Source: an uncultured Selenomonadales bacterium
GTDB taxonomy: Bacteria; Bacillota; Negativicutes; Selenomonadales; Selenomonadaceae
Assembly (NCBI GenBank): GCA_946408355.1
Contig: CAMJRX010000001.1
Span: forward strand, 82,773-146,772
Reading direction: 5' to 3'
Length of the DNA stretch: 64,000 bases
Part shown: positions 41,920 to 50,261 of the stretch, one piece after another
How the letters are laid out: the number at the start of each line of letters is the position of its first letter
How positions within the stretch are numbered: the stretch's first letter is position 1
Program-made: the position numbers and the translations under genes
Notes under the pieces: model-generated
The model's database searches: none
Told to the model about the DNA's origin: nothing
The model's input: only the letters and a program-made list of their open reading frames with translations

Positions 41920-42600
41920 TTATAAAGCGGCTCCAATTTTGTAAGCCATATCGCCAAATTCAGAACGCTCAACCATTGAACGCGAGCCGCAACCCGTCGC
42001 CCAAACTTGTCCGACATCTTGCCAGCTCATGTAGCGCACCAAAGTTTCGTAGTGATTTTTCAACGCTTCCATAGTCCAATCCGCCGTGTTCCATGCCGTC
42101 GATATTATCATTGACTTTTTGCCACTAAGCCGCGTTGTTCGCGAATAAAATCTATCGACGACCGTTTTAAGTTGAGCACTCATGCCGAAGTAATAAAGCG
42201 GCGTTACTAAAACCAATAAATCCGCCTTGAGCATTTCCGGCATTAATTTTGTCTCAATCGCGTCGTCGAAAATACACGCGCCGTCCATGCCGCATTGGTC
42301 ACAACCTTGACAAGGATGAGTTTGTTCGTTAGCCGCGTCGAAGACAAAAACCTCATGACCGGCACTCGTTGCGCCATCAACAAATTTTTTTGCCAAATAA
42401 CGCGAAGTCGATTGTTCTTCCGAATGCGGACTGCTATTTATCACAACGATTTTCATTTTCTCGCCTCCAGATACACTACCCTCTGCAGAGGCTTCACTCT
42501 CCTCTTTATTTTTATCCTTAATCGCCGACAAGCCGCAACCGCTTAGATAAATCGCCATTGCGCCGAATCCGACGACTTTAATAAATTTTCTTCTGTTCAT
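41920..42600 (-). CDS. Exported flavodoxin-like NAD(P)H-dependent oxidoreductase (Tat lipoprotein)
   Basis: A 226-residue flavoprotein with a twin-arginine lipoprotein signal: MNRRKFIKVVGFGAMAIYLSGCG, lipid-attachment Cys at about 22. The mature domain is flavodoxin-like: IVVINSSPHSEEQSTSRYLAKKF (FMN phosphate loop), a CQGCDQCGMDGACIF cysteine group and VLVTPLYYFGMSAQLKTVVDRFYS, as in iron-sulfur flavoprotein/azoreductase relatives. Fold before export would explain the Tat signal. Its ATG overlaps the stop of the exported CMD-like gene by 4 nt, so the two probably form a functional pair in the periplasm or on the membrane. Confidence 0.85.
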   Translation of the reverse strand: MNRRKFIKVVGFGAMAIYLSGCGLSAIKDKNKEESEASAEGSVSGGEKMKIVVINSSPHSEEQSTSRYLAKKFVDGATSAGHEVFVFDAANEQTHPCQGCDQCGMDGACIFDDAIETKLMPEMLKADLLVLVTPLYYFGMSAQLKTVVDRFYSRTTRLSGKKSMIISTAWNTADWTMEALKNHYETLVRYMSWQDVGQVWATGCGSRSMVERSEFGDMAYKIGAAL

Positions 42601-43358
42601 TTGTAAACTTCCTTAGCCATTGGAAATACTGCCCAAGCTTTTGGCCAGCCCGCGTAGAATCCAAGTTGCGTGATAATCTCTACCATTTCCGCTTTAGTAA
42701 CGCCATTAGCTTTTGCGGCGGCAAGATGATGTTTCAGCGCGTCAGTAAAAATTCCTGCACCAACCAGCGTCGACACCGTAACAATACTCCTGTCGTGCAA
42801 AGACAAAATATTATTACGGCTCCAAACTTCGCCGAAAAGTATATCGTCGTTGTAACGGGCGAATTCCGGCGAAAAGTCTCCAAGATTTTTTCTGCCTGCC
42901 GTTTGAGTAATTTTTTCTCCGACGTTGTCAAAAACCTGCGCGGCGTCGTTGCCGTAAACTTCTTTAGCCATAGGAAAGACTGCCCACGCCTTAGGCCAGC
43001 CCGCATAAAAGCCGAGTTGCGTGATAATCTCGACCATTTCATCGCGAGTGACGCCGTTTTTCTTTGCGGTGGTAATGTGATACTTCAAAGCGTCGGTGAT
43101 AACGCCCGAACCAACCAACGCGCAAATCGTGACGATACTCCTGTCGTGCAAAGACAAAATATCGTTACGGCTCCAAACTTCACCGAACAAAATATCATCG
43201 TTATAGCGTGCGAATTCCGGCGCAAAATCTCCGAGCGCGTCGCGTCCCGCCGTCTGTACAACTTTTACTGCCTTAGGTTTTTCCATAGCAATCGCCTCCG
43301 TTGAAAATAAATTTATCGCGAATAAAGTTGCGACTCCCGCCGCCAAAAATTTTTTCAT
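42597..43358 (-). CDS. Secreted double carboxymuconolactone-decarboxylase-like protein
   Basis: A 253-residue protein with a signal peptide (MKKFLAAGVATLFAINLFSTEAIA) and two tandem CMD/AhpD-like domains (about 35-135 and 148-250). The repeats are very similar, sharing FARYNDDILFGEVWSRN, ILSLHDRSIVT and EMVEIITQLGFYAGWPKAWAVF, so the duplication is recent or under tight constraint. The AhpD CxxC redox pair is missing, so a peroxidase role is unlikely. Single-domain cytoplasmic CMD proteins are common; export is not. It precedes and is coupled to the exported flavoprotein. Substrate unknown. Confidence 0.85.
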   Translation of the reverse strand: MKKFLAAGVATLFAINLFSTEAIAMEKPKAVKVVQTAGRDALGDFAPEFARYNDDILFGEVWSRNDILSLHDRSIVTICALVGSGVITDALKYHITTAKKNGVTRDEMVEIITQLGFYAGWPKAWAVFPMAKEVYGNDAAQVFDNVGEKITQTAGRKNLGDFSPEFARYNDDILFGEVWSRNNILSLHDRSIVTVSTLVGAGIFTDALKHHLAAAKANGVTKAEMVEIITQLGFYAGWPKAWAVFPMAKEVYK

Positions 43359-43377
43359 GATAAAAACCTCCGTCTCG

Positions 43378-43383
43378 ATTATA
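43378..43383 (-). promoter_or_regulatory. Extended -10 element before the CMD-flavoprotein pair
   Basis: Minus-strand TG-C-TATAAT (TATAAT at 43378-43383), only about 20 nt before the ATG, giving a very short leader containing GGAGG. No clear -35 box. Confidence 0.4.
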
Positions 43384-43477
43384 GCACAAAAAAATCTTGC
43401 CGCATTGATGGGATAAAATTTTTTCCGCGCAGATTATTTTTTGACGAACTTACAAGTAAAAAATTTGTCTGCCGAAA

Positions 43478-43506
43478 TTGACAGCAGAAAAATTTTTTGT
43501 TATCTT
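43478..43506 (+). promoter_or_regulatory. Promoter of rplU-prp-rpmA
   Basis: TTGACA (43478-43483), 17-nt spacer, TATCTT (43501-43506). Start of transcription expected near 43513. Confidence 0.75.
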
Positions 43507-43512
43507 AACTGC

Positions 43513-43571
43513 GCCGCTCGACGAGGCAACTAATCGGGCAACCGAGCCGAAGTCGGCGAGTTCATCCGCAT
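43513..43571 (+). ncRNA. Possible L21 leader (rplU 5' UTR)
   Basis: The roughly 70-nt leader is much more GC-rich than neighbouring intergenic DNA and has short hairpins such as GCCG-AAGT-CGGC at about 43548-43559 and a CTCG/CGAG pair. Bacillota often carry an autoregulatory L21 leader here. I could not fit a full consensus by eye, so this is an inference from position and composition. Confidence 0.35.
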
Positions 43572-43584
43572 GGAGGTGTTGAGT

Positions 43585-43896
43585 TTGTACGCAATTATTA
43601 AAACTGGTGGCAAGCAGTATAAAGTTGTCGAGGGCAGTGAGATTATCATTGAGAAGCTTGACGCAGAGGAAGGTTCTGCTGTAACGTTTGAGGAAGTTTT
43701 AGCAGTTGGCGAGGGCGAAGAAATTAAATTCGGTCGTCCGCTCGTCGAAGGCGCAAAGGTTACGGGTTCCGTTGTTAAAAACGGCAAAGGTCCCAAGATT
43801 CGCATTTTCAAATACAAGCACAAAACCAATTATCGTCGCCGTCAAGGTCATCGTCAGCCGTTCACGAAAGTTAAGATTGAAAAAATCGAATCATGA
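43585..43896 (+). CDS. rplU: Ribosomal protein L21
   Basis: 103-residue 50S protein. The TTG at 43585 is the best start: GGAGGTG lies 6 nt upstream and the product then begins [16 protein letters not shown] as in other L21 proteins; the ATG at 43570 overlaps that site. C-terminal [21 protein letters not shown] is typical. First gene of rplU-prp-rpmA. Confidence 0.97.
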   Translation: MYAIIKTGGKQYKVVEGSEIIIEKLDAEEGSAVTFEEVLAVGEGEEIKFGRPLVEGAKVTGSVVKNGKGPKIRIFKYKHKTNYRRRQGHRQPFTKVKIEKIES

Positions 43897-44228
43897 TCGT
43901 TGCGGAGATTTACAAGCAAGACGACGGCAAAATTATCGGCTTTTCGCTAGACGGGCACTCTAACACGGCTAAACACGGTTATGATATTTACTGTGCGGCG
44001 GCGTCGATGATTTCCAGTTCGGTTTTCGTATGTCTTAGGGATTATCTCAAGCGCGATTTTGATTGGGACGCGGCGCACGGGCGGTTAATGGTAAAACTCA
44101 AAGACGAGCCTGATGAATTAACCGAAGTCGCTTTCCAAACTCTTTTAATTGGCATGCGGGAAGTCGAAAAGCAAGTTCCGAAAATTGTTAAAGTCGAAGA
44201 AAAAATCTTCGGAGGTGAAACTAAATGA
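43893..44228 (+). CDS. prp: Ribosomal-processing cysteine protease Prp
   Basis: 111-residue cysteine protease that trims the N-terminal extension of L27 in Bacillota. Active-site elements are visible: [21 protein letters not shown] with catalytic His and Cys. Located between rplU and rpmA with 4-nt overlaps on both sides, the conserved arrangement. The matching L27 extension is present in the next gene. Confidence 0.95.
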   Translation: MIVAEIYKQDDGKIIGFSLDGHSNTAKHGYDIYCAAASMISSSVFVCLRDYLKRDFDWDAAHGRLMVKLKDEPDELTEVAFQTLLIGMREVEKQVPKIVKVEEKIFGGETK

Positions 44229-44512
44229 TGTTTAAATTTGATTTACAGCGTTTTGCACATAAAAAGGGCGTCAGCTCCACGCGCAATGGTCGCGATAGTG
44301 AGTCGAAGCGTCTTGGCGTTAAAGAGCAAGCTGGCACTGTCGTCACGGCGGGCAGTATTTTGGTTCGTCAACGCGGCACGCATTTTCACCCCGGCAACAA
44401 TGTCGGGCGCGGCAAGGACGATACTCTCTTTGCAAAAATTGCGGGCAAAGTTGCATTCGAGCGCAAAGGACGTTATCAACGTAAAATTAGCGTCTATGCT
44501 GTCGAAGCTTAA
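44225..44512 (+). CDS. rpmA: Ribosomal protein L27 with Prp-cleavable N-terminal extension
   Basis: 95-residue 50S protein. The N-terminus [11 protein letters not shown] precedes the mature start [20 protein letters not shown]; the LQRFA segment matches the Prp cleavage-type sequence (LQFFA in Staphylococcus). The two consecutive ATG codons (44225 and 44228) are both possible; GGAGGTG precedes them. After cleavage the mature protein would begin near residue 12. Confidence 0.96.
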   Translation: MMFKFDLQRFAHKKGVSSTRNGRDSESKRLGVKEQAGTVVTAGSILVRQRGTHFHPGNNVGRGKDDTLFAKIAGKVAFERKGRYQRKISVYAVEA

Positions 44513-44576
44513 AAAATTTCAATTACAGATGCCGAAACTAACAATTCGCATGCGTTGCGTACGGACGCGGTTATAA

Positions 44577-44636
44577 TGCTAAAATTATTTCAACGCTACG
44601 GCGAGACCGCTGTTCCGTCGTTTTTAAAGCGATCGT
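44577..44636 (+). repeat. Possible third copy of the dispersed palindromic element
   Basis: Between rpmA and tRNA-Leu. It shares a colinear AAAAT..CAACG..GGCGAG..GCTGTT..TTTTTAAA order with the copies at 5683 and 32153, and has its own palindrome TCGTTTT-T-AAAGCGA at the equivalent place. The similarity is weaker and could be partly compositional. Confidence 0.25.
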
Positions 44637-44654
44637 CGAAGCTTAAAATTTTTG

Positions 44655-44683
44655 TTGACATTAATCCTCAAGCGTGTTAATAT
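44655..44683 (+). promoter_or_regulatory. Promoter of tRNA-Leu
   Basis: TTGACA (44655-44660), 17-nt spacer, TAATAT (44678-44683), 9 nt before the mature tRNA 5' end. Confidence 0.85.
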
Positions 44684-44692
44684 GCAACCTGC

Positions 44693-44779
44693 GCCGAAGT
44701 GGCGGAATTGGCAGACGCAGCAGACTCAAAATCTGCCGTAGGCAACTACGTGCCGGTTCGAGTCCGGCCTTCGGCACCA
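44693..44779 (+). tRNA. tRNA-Leu (anticodon CAA)
   Basis: Class II tRNA, 87 nt including an encoded CCA. Acceptor GCCGAAG pairs with CTTCGGC. Anticodon stem GCAGA/TCTGC with loop CTCAAAA, anticodon CAA at 44727-44729 (reads UUG). A long variable arm (CGTAGGCAACTACG) and T-loop GGTTCGAGTCC are present. Confidence 0.98.
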
Positions 44780-44794
44780 ATACAGAAAATTACA

Positions 44795-44823
44795 AACCCG
44801 TTCGATTTGTCGAGCGGGTTTTT
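44795..44823 (+). terminator. Terminator after tRNA-Leu
   Basis: Eleven-base stem AACCCGTTCGA/TCGAGCGGGTT (one T-G pair), loop TTTG, then T-rich tail. Confidence 0.88.
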
Positions 44824-45230
44824 GCTTAAGTATTTTTTAGAAAATTTTATGAAAACTAACGGGAATTAACAATCATTTCAAGTTGATTTACTAAATTAGG
44901 ATTAATATCGAAAGAATTCGCATGTCACAACTTCAACGTACTTGTAACACATCTTGAAAGTGCACACATAAATTATTGATAAGACAATTAGAACTTTTAT
45001 TAGACGTCTTGCCCTTATTTGCAAAAGAATAGTTTTCAAGCAAATATAGCGAAGCTCAATCATCGGTTCGCTTTGTACTTTTTTAGCCACAATTATTCAA
45101 TAATAAATTGCAGATTATCTTCGCTCATGTACACATGCTCGAAAAAAGTTGTGACGAAAAGCCTTTTCATTTCGACATAAAATTTCACTAAGATTTACTA
45201 AACCAATTTAAAAATATCAATTACATTTTA
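44824..45230. other. AT-rich intergenic stretch without a convincing gene
   Basis: About 400 bp. Local word usage differs from the surrounding coding DNA: few of the aaaattttt/gcgcaaa strings that fill neighbouring genes. A 62-codon minus-strand frame (44902-45090, GTG start, one hydrophobic segment) has no ribosome site and is not called. The SpoIID-like gene ends at its right edge. I see no tRNA, repeat or palindrome of note. Confidence 0.5.
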
Positions 45231-46337
45231 TCAGTAAAGTTTTTTGAGCTTTGCGCCATTATAGTAGTGCGCCAAAATTTTTCCGTAAGACCAGCCATTT
45301 CCGGCGTAATCGCGTGCACCGACTTGCGACATGCCGACGCCGTGCCCACTACCGTAGCCAATGAAAATTATTTCGTCGCCTTCAAGTTTCATATCAAAAA
45401 GCGTGCTCGGCAAAGAAAATTTTCTACGCAAGTCGTTGCCCGTAATAGTCAAAGTTTTTTTACTGCTGATAATCTGCGCGGACTTTACACGCCCCGAAGA
45501 AGTTCTATCATTCGCTGACTTACCGATTGTCAGCTTGCTTAGCTTAATAGACTTCACGTCGCCGAAATTTTCGCCGAACCGCGAGGAAAAATCTTTAGCG
45601 GTAACTTTAACAGTCCACGGCTTAGCCAGCTGAATAATTTCACGCACGGCGACAAGATACGGAGTGGCAGTCCCCCAGACTTCACCGACATTTTCTGTCA
45701 TGCCACCACTATCCGCATGAAAATTCGTGTCAATGAGTTTTTCCTTGTAAACCAAAACTTCGCCGCGTGTTTCGTCAACCGCTTTGTTAATAGAATCAAA
45801 ATTTGTGACGCCGATATAAACTTGACAGTGCGTCGAGCTACACAAGTCGTAACCGTCCTTAACATGCCGGCCGCGATTTTTCAATGCGAATGAACGAGCC
45901 GCCACCGCTTGAGCTTTCAGAGCCGCCAAAGGGTATGACGGCGACATTTCTTTAGATACCACGCCGCGTAGATATTCTTCTAACGGTACGAGATTTATCA
46001 CCGTCAGCGAATCTTTTTCCTTGTTAACTGTTACACCGCCGTAATATTCTTTCCCATCAATAGTTGTGCGCAAATCGTTCAGCGAAATTTTTTCGGGACG
46101 AATTTCAATCGCGTTAAGCTTTAGATTTTTAAAATCGACAATGAAACTTTTGCCGGCAGGAATTTTCTGCTCAATACTACCTTTGGCAGCGTTAATCATA
46201 AGGCACGGCGCGGAAACTTGCAAAGTAACTTGTTTGACGCCGCTTATCAGTCCGACGCGCAATTCGGGCGACCACGTTCCCGCCTCTGCTCGGCTCATCA
46301 GAAAGAAAATTATCAGTACAAAAATTTTTTTTAACAT
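45231..46337 (-). CDS. SpoIID/LytB-domain secreted protein
   Basis: A 368-residue exported protein from ATG 46337 (GAGGAAGGA upstream) with signal peptide MLKKIFVLIIFFLMSRAEA. The SpoIID domain spans most of the rest: LEEYLRGVVSKEMSPSYPLAALKAQAVAARSFALKN, DLCSSTHCQVYIG, a Ser/Gly-rich DSGGMTENVGEVWG and GYGSGHGVGMSQVGARDYA. SpoIID is a lytic transglycosylase of peptidoglycan in sporulating Bacillota; non-sporulation relatives such as LytB modify wall or amidase activity. No sporulation genes are near, and it ends an operon with glycan-type membrane proteins, so a vegetative wall role is more likely. Confidence 0.9.
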   Translation of the reverse strand: MLKKIFVLIIFFLMSRAEAGTWSPELRVGLISGVKQVTLQVSAPCLMINAAKGSIEQKIPAGKSFIVDFKNLKLNAIEIRPEKISLNDLRTTIDGKEYYGGVTVNKEKDSLTVINLVPLEEYLRGVVSKEMSPSYPLAALKAQAVAARSFALKNRGRHVKDGYDLCSSTHCQVYIGVTNFDSINKAVDETRGEVLVYKEKLIDTNFHADSGGMTENVGEVWGTATPYLVAVREIIQLAKPWTVKVTAKDFSSRFGENFGDVKSIKLSKLTIGKSANDRTSSGRVKSAQIISSKKTLTITGNDLRRKFSLPSTLFDMKLEGDEIIFIGYGSGHGVGMSQVGARDYAGNGWSYGKILAHYYNGAKLKKLY

Positions 46338-46338
46338 G

Positions 46339-47961
46339 TCAATCCTTCCTCGACGGAACAAAAATTCTGCAACGAATAACTTCATAACCCTCGACGTGCT
46401 CGCTTTCGTAAATCACGCGGAAATTTTTATCATCTGACAGCTGACTAAAAAGAAACGCTTCCTCATCACTCGTAACGATTATGTGCGTGAAATCATAGCG
46501 ATTGAAAAAATCCTTGTAATAAATTTTGCCGTTTGAAAAGTCCAAATACTCCTTGAAAATATCTTTTTGTCCGTTGTTAGCCGGAAGAAAAACTTCAGAG
46601 CGCGAATCAATGTAATATTTAATCCCGAAACTGCCAGCAAGCCCGCCGATACCTTGATTGGCGTAAAGAGAAATATTTTCGGGGCGTTCGGTGCGGAGCA
46701 AAAATTTTATCGCGTCGGAGTAAGTTTCATCGAGCTTTGTTTTATTTGTATTGAGCGAGGCGATAAATATTCCGCTAGCAATTATAAAAGTGACAAGTAG
46801 CGACAGATTTTTTCGCGGAAGTATTGTTGGGTGGAGAATGCGTCCTTCGACCTTTAATAAGAGCAAAATATATAAAATAAAAATTATAGTAGCGAATAAT
46901 AAAATTTTGAGCGACAAAGAAAGATCGTCGAAGCCTTCTTTTAGGAGAACCGTATTAACGGCGGTGTTAGCGGTGATAAGCAGGAAACATAAAATCATCA
47001 TGGGCACGCGCTTAAGTTTAAATTTTTCCAAGCTGAAATCGTGCCATATGTAAGCTAGCGGGAATGTCGCCAGCAAGTAAAATAAAATTAAGTTGCGCCC
47101 GTGCATTATCGCCATAAAAGTTATTCCGCCGCTTAAGAAAATATATCGCCACGGAACTTTAAGTCGCGCTAGAGAAAAAATCATAAACGCTTCAGCCGCA
47201 TAAAAACATTTCCCGCTAAAACCGTGTGCACTCGGTGTATGCATCTCGGCAATACTAGAATTAATTTCGTCAATGCCGTAAGAACGAAAAACGTAAGTCA
47301 TTGCGTCGACGCCATAAGGATTTATTAGCCCGCAAAGAGCAATCCCAACCATTGCGGCGAGTAAAAATTTTATGTGGCGAAAATTTTTCACGAACAAGAA
47401 CGGTAAACATACAACTAACGACATAAGCCAAACTGCCGCGTGCAAATTTACCAGCACAATGCTAAGTAACGGCAACGGAATTAAAAATTTTGCGTCTTCG
47501 GTGCGCGTGAATTTTTCCATCAAGAAAACTTCGAATAAAAGTAACACCGTTGATAAAATGTGCGGACGCGGGACAATAGCCGACGCCATTAAAAATCCGA
47601 TAATAAAGCTCAACGCGAATGATAAAATTTTATTCCCGCCGCTTACGAATAAACACAACCGCCAATAAATTAAAATCAAAGTCGCGGCGCAAATTCCGTC
47701 AACAATTAAGAGTCCGTCGAGACCAAAATTTTTATACGCCTCCCAAAATATAACGCCGCTAAGCCACTGTTGCGCAACGAGCTGTAAATTTTCGTGAACC
47801 GTGAACGGGTCAACGTACGGAAAGCCGTGCTCCAAAACGTATTGTCCTAAATTCATTACAAAGCGTGTATCTGCTGCTTCGACAAATTTGAAAAAAGGTT
47901 GCCACGACGCCGCAACAGCCGACAAAAAAATTATCTGGATAAGCGGAAGAAATTTATTCAT
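46339..47961 (-). CDS. Polytopic membrane protein, GT-C glycosyltransferase-like
   Basis: A 540-residue protein with about 11-13 hydrophobic helices and a soluble C-terminal domain (about 430-540). The first external loop contains ADTRFVMNLGQYVLEHGFPYVDPFT, a placement and acidic composition typical of GT-C enzymes that use polyprenyl-linked sugars; later AIVPRPHILSTVL and MHGRNLILFY also fit. The exact family is not recognised. ATG 47961 follows GAGGGCAAGA and overlaps the upstream flavoprotein gene by 8 nt; one base separates it from the SpoIID-like gene. Likely role in building a surface glycan; this is inference. Confidence 0.7.
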   Translation of the reverse strand: MNKFLPLIQIIFLSAVAASWQPFFKFVEAADTRFVMNLGQYVLEHGFPYVDPFTVHENLQLVAQQWLSGVIFWEAYKNFGLDGLLIVDGICAATLILIYWRLCLFVSGGNKILSFALSFIIGFLMASAIVPRPHILSTVLLLFEVFLMEKFTRTEDAKFLIPLPLLSIVLVNLHAAVWLMSLVVCLPFLFVKNFRHIKFLLAAMVGIALCGLINPYGVDAMTYVFRSYGIDEINSSIAEMHTPSAHGFSGKCFYAAEAFMIFSLARLKVPWRYIFLSGGITFMAIMHGRNLILFYLLATFPLAYIWHDFSLEKFKLKRVPMMILCFLLITANTAVNTVLLKEGFDDLSLSLKILLFATIIFILYILLLLKVEGRILHPTILPRKNLSLLVTFIIASGIFIASLNTNKTKLDETYSDAIKFLLRTERPENISLYANQGIGGLAGSFGIKYYIDSRSEVFLPANNGQKDIFKEYLDFSNGKIYYKDFFNRYDFTHIIVTSDEEAFLFSQLSDDKNFRVIYESEHVEGYEVIRCRIFVPSRKD

Positions 47962-49519
47962 TGCTCTTGCCCTCATGATAAATCTTTTCTGCGTTGACGT
48001 TCCAAATTTTTTCCCGCGAAGTGTCACCGCTTGCAATCGCCTTGACTGCCTCAATCGCCGTTAACATGCTGTGATCCATATTGTTATATCGGTGTTGCCC
48101 GTTGCGTCCTATGCAGTAAAGATTTTTAATTTCGTCGAGTGCGCCGCGCAGTTCAGAAAGATTTTCGTAAGTGTCAAAATAAGCGGGATAAGCTTTGGGA
48201 ACTTTGACACGCACGCCGAATTGAACGCTTGTCGCGTCGATAATATCAATCGAGGCAAGCTCTTCCGCCGCGAATTTTATAAAGTCGTCGTCGCTCATTT
48301 GCCAAAGTTCATCGCCCTCGTTGCAAAAATATTCCAAACCGAGCCACACAGAATTTTCCGGATTAGCGACCATGTAAGGCGACCAGTTGTTAAAAATTTG
48401 CAAACGACCGAGCTTAACCGACGGCTCTTGAATATAAATCCAACAGTCCGGAACGATATTTCCGAGCGTTTTAATATGCGTGGAATTTTTGAGCAAAAGT
48501 TTATCGACGAGCAAACCAACGGTTATAAAATCGCGATAAGGCAAGCCGCGAGCAATTTGAAGTTGTCGAAGATTTAATCCGTCGTCGAGGGCATCGGCAA
48601 GTTCGGCAAGCGGCATACTTGACAAAAAATAATCGGCGGGAAAAGTCAACATGCCTGCTGGCGATTTGACACGGACGGATTTTATAACTTTATCAACGAC
48701 GTGAAAATTTTTGACATTGGAGGCGTTAAGAACTTCGCCGCCGAGCTTTTTTATATTGTCGGCAAATTTTTCCCACAACTGACCAGGTCCGAATTTTGGA
48801 TAAAAAAATCTTTCAATCAGCGAAGTTTCGCCCGCGCCCTTACTTGAGCCAAAAGTTTTTTTCACGAAATCGAGGATAGTTTTGCCGAGTGAAAGCCCTT
48901 TGATTCGTTGTTCGCCCCAATCCGCGCCAATTTCTTGCGGCGTCCGTCCCCAAACTTTTGTCGTATAGTCACGGAAAAAAGTTTCGTAAAGCTTTTGCCC
49001 GAAACGATTAATCATAAAATCTTCCAAAGTTTTCTCGTCGCGCTGACGGAATTTAGTCTTTAAAAAACTCGTGCCGATTGAAAACATTTCACCAAGTCCG
49101 AGATTTTTAATCGTCTCCAAGCTTAAAGAAATCGGGTAGGAAAAAAATTTCCTGTGATAAAAAATCCTCGACACGCGCCGCCGATTTAGAAAAACTTCGT
49201 CGACTTCTTCGGGATTTGCGCCGCCGTCCGTCAAAACAGATTCGCGTCCCAAAATTTTATCGTCGAGGGCGGGTGCTCCCTGCGTGGGCAAAAGTTCATT
49301 CCACAGCTTGAGAACTTCCTCGTTCTTAGAAAAAAATCTGTGCCCGCCAATGTCCATGCGGTTGCCGTTGAAATTCATCGTCCGCGAAATGCCGCCGACA
49401 AAATTTTCCTTCTCAAGAACAATCGGGCGTATGTCGGTGTGTTTTAGGAAATAATACGCGGCAGTCAAGCCAGCAGGTCCCGCCCCGATTATTATTGCGT
49501 TTTTTTTATGCAAGAGCAT
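47954..49519 (-). CDS. FAD-dependent oxidoreductase, UDP-galactopyranose-mutase/protoporphyrinogen-oxidase-like
   Basis: A 521-residue flavoprotein. NAIIIGAGPAGLTAAYYFLKH is the FAD dinucleotide loop, then VLEKENFVGGISRTM and DIGGHRFFSKNEEV as in UDP-galactopyranose mutase-like NAD(P)/FAD oxidoreductases of polysaccharide clusters. YTTKVWGRTPQEIGADWGEQRIKGLSL is also conserved in that group, and CIGRNGQHRYNNMDHSMLTAI closes the FAD site. It is longer than classic Glf (about 370 residues). ATG after GGAGGGC. Part of an operon with a GT-C-like and a SpoIID-like protein, so a sugar-nucleotide or polyprenyl-sugar substrate is likely. Confidence 0.8.
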   Translation of the reverse strand: MLLHKKNAIIIGAGPAGLTAAYYFLKHTDIRPIVLEKENFVGGISRTMNFNGNRMDIGGHRFFSKNEEVLKLWNELLPTQGAPALDDKILGRESVLTDGGANPEEVDEVFLNRRRVSRIFYHRKFFSYPISLSLETIKNLGLGEMFSIGTSFLKTKFRQRDEKTLEDFMINRFGQKLYETFFRDYTTKVWGRTPQEIGADWGEQRIKGLSLGKTILDFVKKTFGSSKGAGETSLIERFFYPKFGPGQLWEKFADNIKKLGGEVLNASNVKNFHVVDKVIKSVRVKSPAGMLTFPADYFLSSMPLAELADALDDGLNLRQLQIARGLPYRDFITVGLLVDKLLLKNSTHIKTLGNIVPDCWIYIQEPSVKLGRLQIFNNWSPYMVANPENSVWLGLEYFCNEGDELWQMSDDDFIKFAAEELASIDIIDATSVQFGVRVKVPKAYPAYFDTYENLSELRGALDEIKNLYCIGRNGQHRYNNMDHSMLTAIEAVKAIASGDTSREKIWNVNAEKIYHEGKSNE

Positions 49520-50147
49520 TGCCCTCCGTTGTCGGTAAGTAAAGCAAAATATTTTGTTCGCCGATTTGCGCGACGCCGAATTTTATTTTATCGCCAACAT
49601 GACAGCCAAAATTTTTAGTCGGCTCGTTCAGAAGTTCGCCGTTCAAAATATTTTCGTCGACGCTCGCGCAACGCACCCATAAAAGTTCGGGTTTTTGCTC
49701 CTCTGGGCTGAAAAAATAAACAACAACGTCGTCTGGATAATCAGGGTGGCGGAAGGCGTCGAGATTTTTAATAAGGCGCGTTTCTTCGCGAGTGTCGGCG
49801 TCAATTCTGTCGTCAATCATATAAATTCGGTCGCGAAAAGGTAGCGCGTATTCGGCAGTCACAATTCTCAATTCGGCGTTGTCGACTTGCCCGCGCTTGA
49901 GCTTGGCAGATTTTTTATAACTGCCAGGAAAAATTTTTATGCGTCCGCCGCTGACTTTTGCGCCCGCTAAAATTTCAAAAACAAAAGTTCCGTCGTCAAT
50001 GCAAGCGTAAGTTAAAAAGGCGTCGAGTTTTTCATCGGGCGGAAATTCAAACACGTCTCGCAGATTTATCGACTTAACTAAGCCCGCGTCGCTCAACAAG
50101 CAAATCTGGTGATAAATTTCGCGGAAAGATAATTCTTCAATTCTCAA
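49506..50147 (-). CDS. Conserved protein of unknown function
   Basis: About 213 residues, not recognised. The frame extends far upstream into tsaE on the other strand, but AAAGGAG lies 8 nt before the TTG at 50147, which I take as the start; an ATG at 50156 overlaps that site. Mixed alpha/beta sequence without signal peptide or membrane helix. It begins with helical RIEELSFREIYHQICLLSDAG, then beta-rich segments (VFEILAGAKVSGGRIKIFPG, ELRIVTAEYALPF, VVVYFFS). The 3' end overlaps the flavoprotein start by 14 nt, so it belongs to the same operon. Confidence 0.6.
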   Translation of the reverse strand: MRIEELSFREIYHQICLLSDAGLVKSINLRDVFEFPPDEKLDAFLTYACIDDGTFVFEILAGAKVSGGRIKIFPGSYKKSAKLKRGQVDNAELRIVTAEYALPFRDRIYMIDDRIDADTREETRLIKNLDAFRHPDYPDDVVVYFFSPEEQKPELLWVRCASVDENILNGELLNEPTKNFGCHVGDKIKFGVAQIGEQNILLYLPTTEGNALA

Positions 50148-50196
50148 AGCATTCATCTCCTTTACAAATGATTTTACCACAATTCGCGTTTGCTTG

Positions 50197-50225
50197 TTGA
50201 AAAAATTTTTTACGTCTGATAAACT
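50197..50225 (+). promoter_or_regulatory. Promoter of tsaE-tsaB-rimI
   Basis: TTGAAA (50197-50202), 17-nt spacer ending TGA, TAAACT (50220-50225): an extended -10 arrangement about 36 nt before the first start codon. Confidence 0.5.
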
Positions 50226-50261
50226 GCGCTTATCATTACCGGTCGGAAAAATTTTGGAGGA

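Noticed and set aside
44902..45090. 62-codon minus-strand frame with one hydrophobic segment, considered as a small toxin-like gene
   Set aside because: GTG or internal ATG starts lack a ribosome site and the sequence does not match a toxin family I know.
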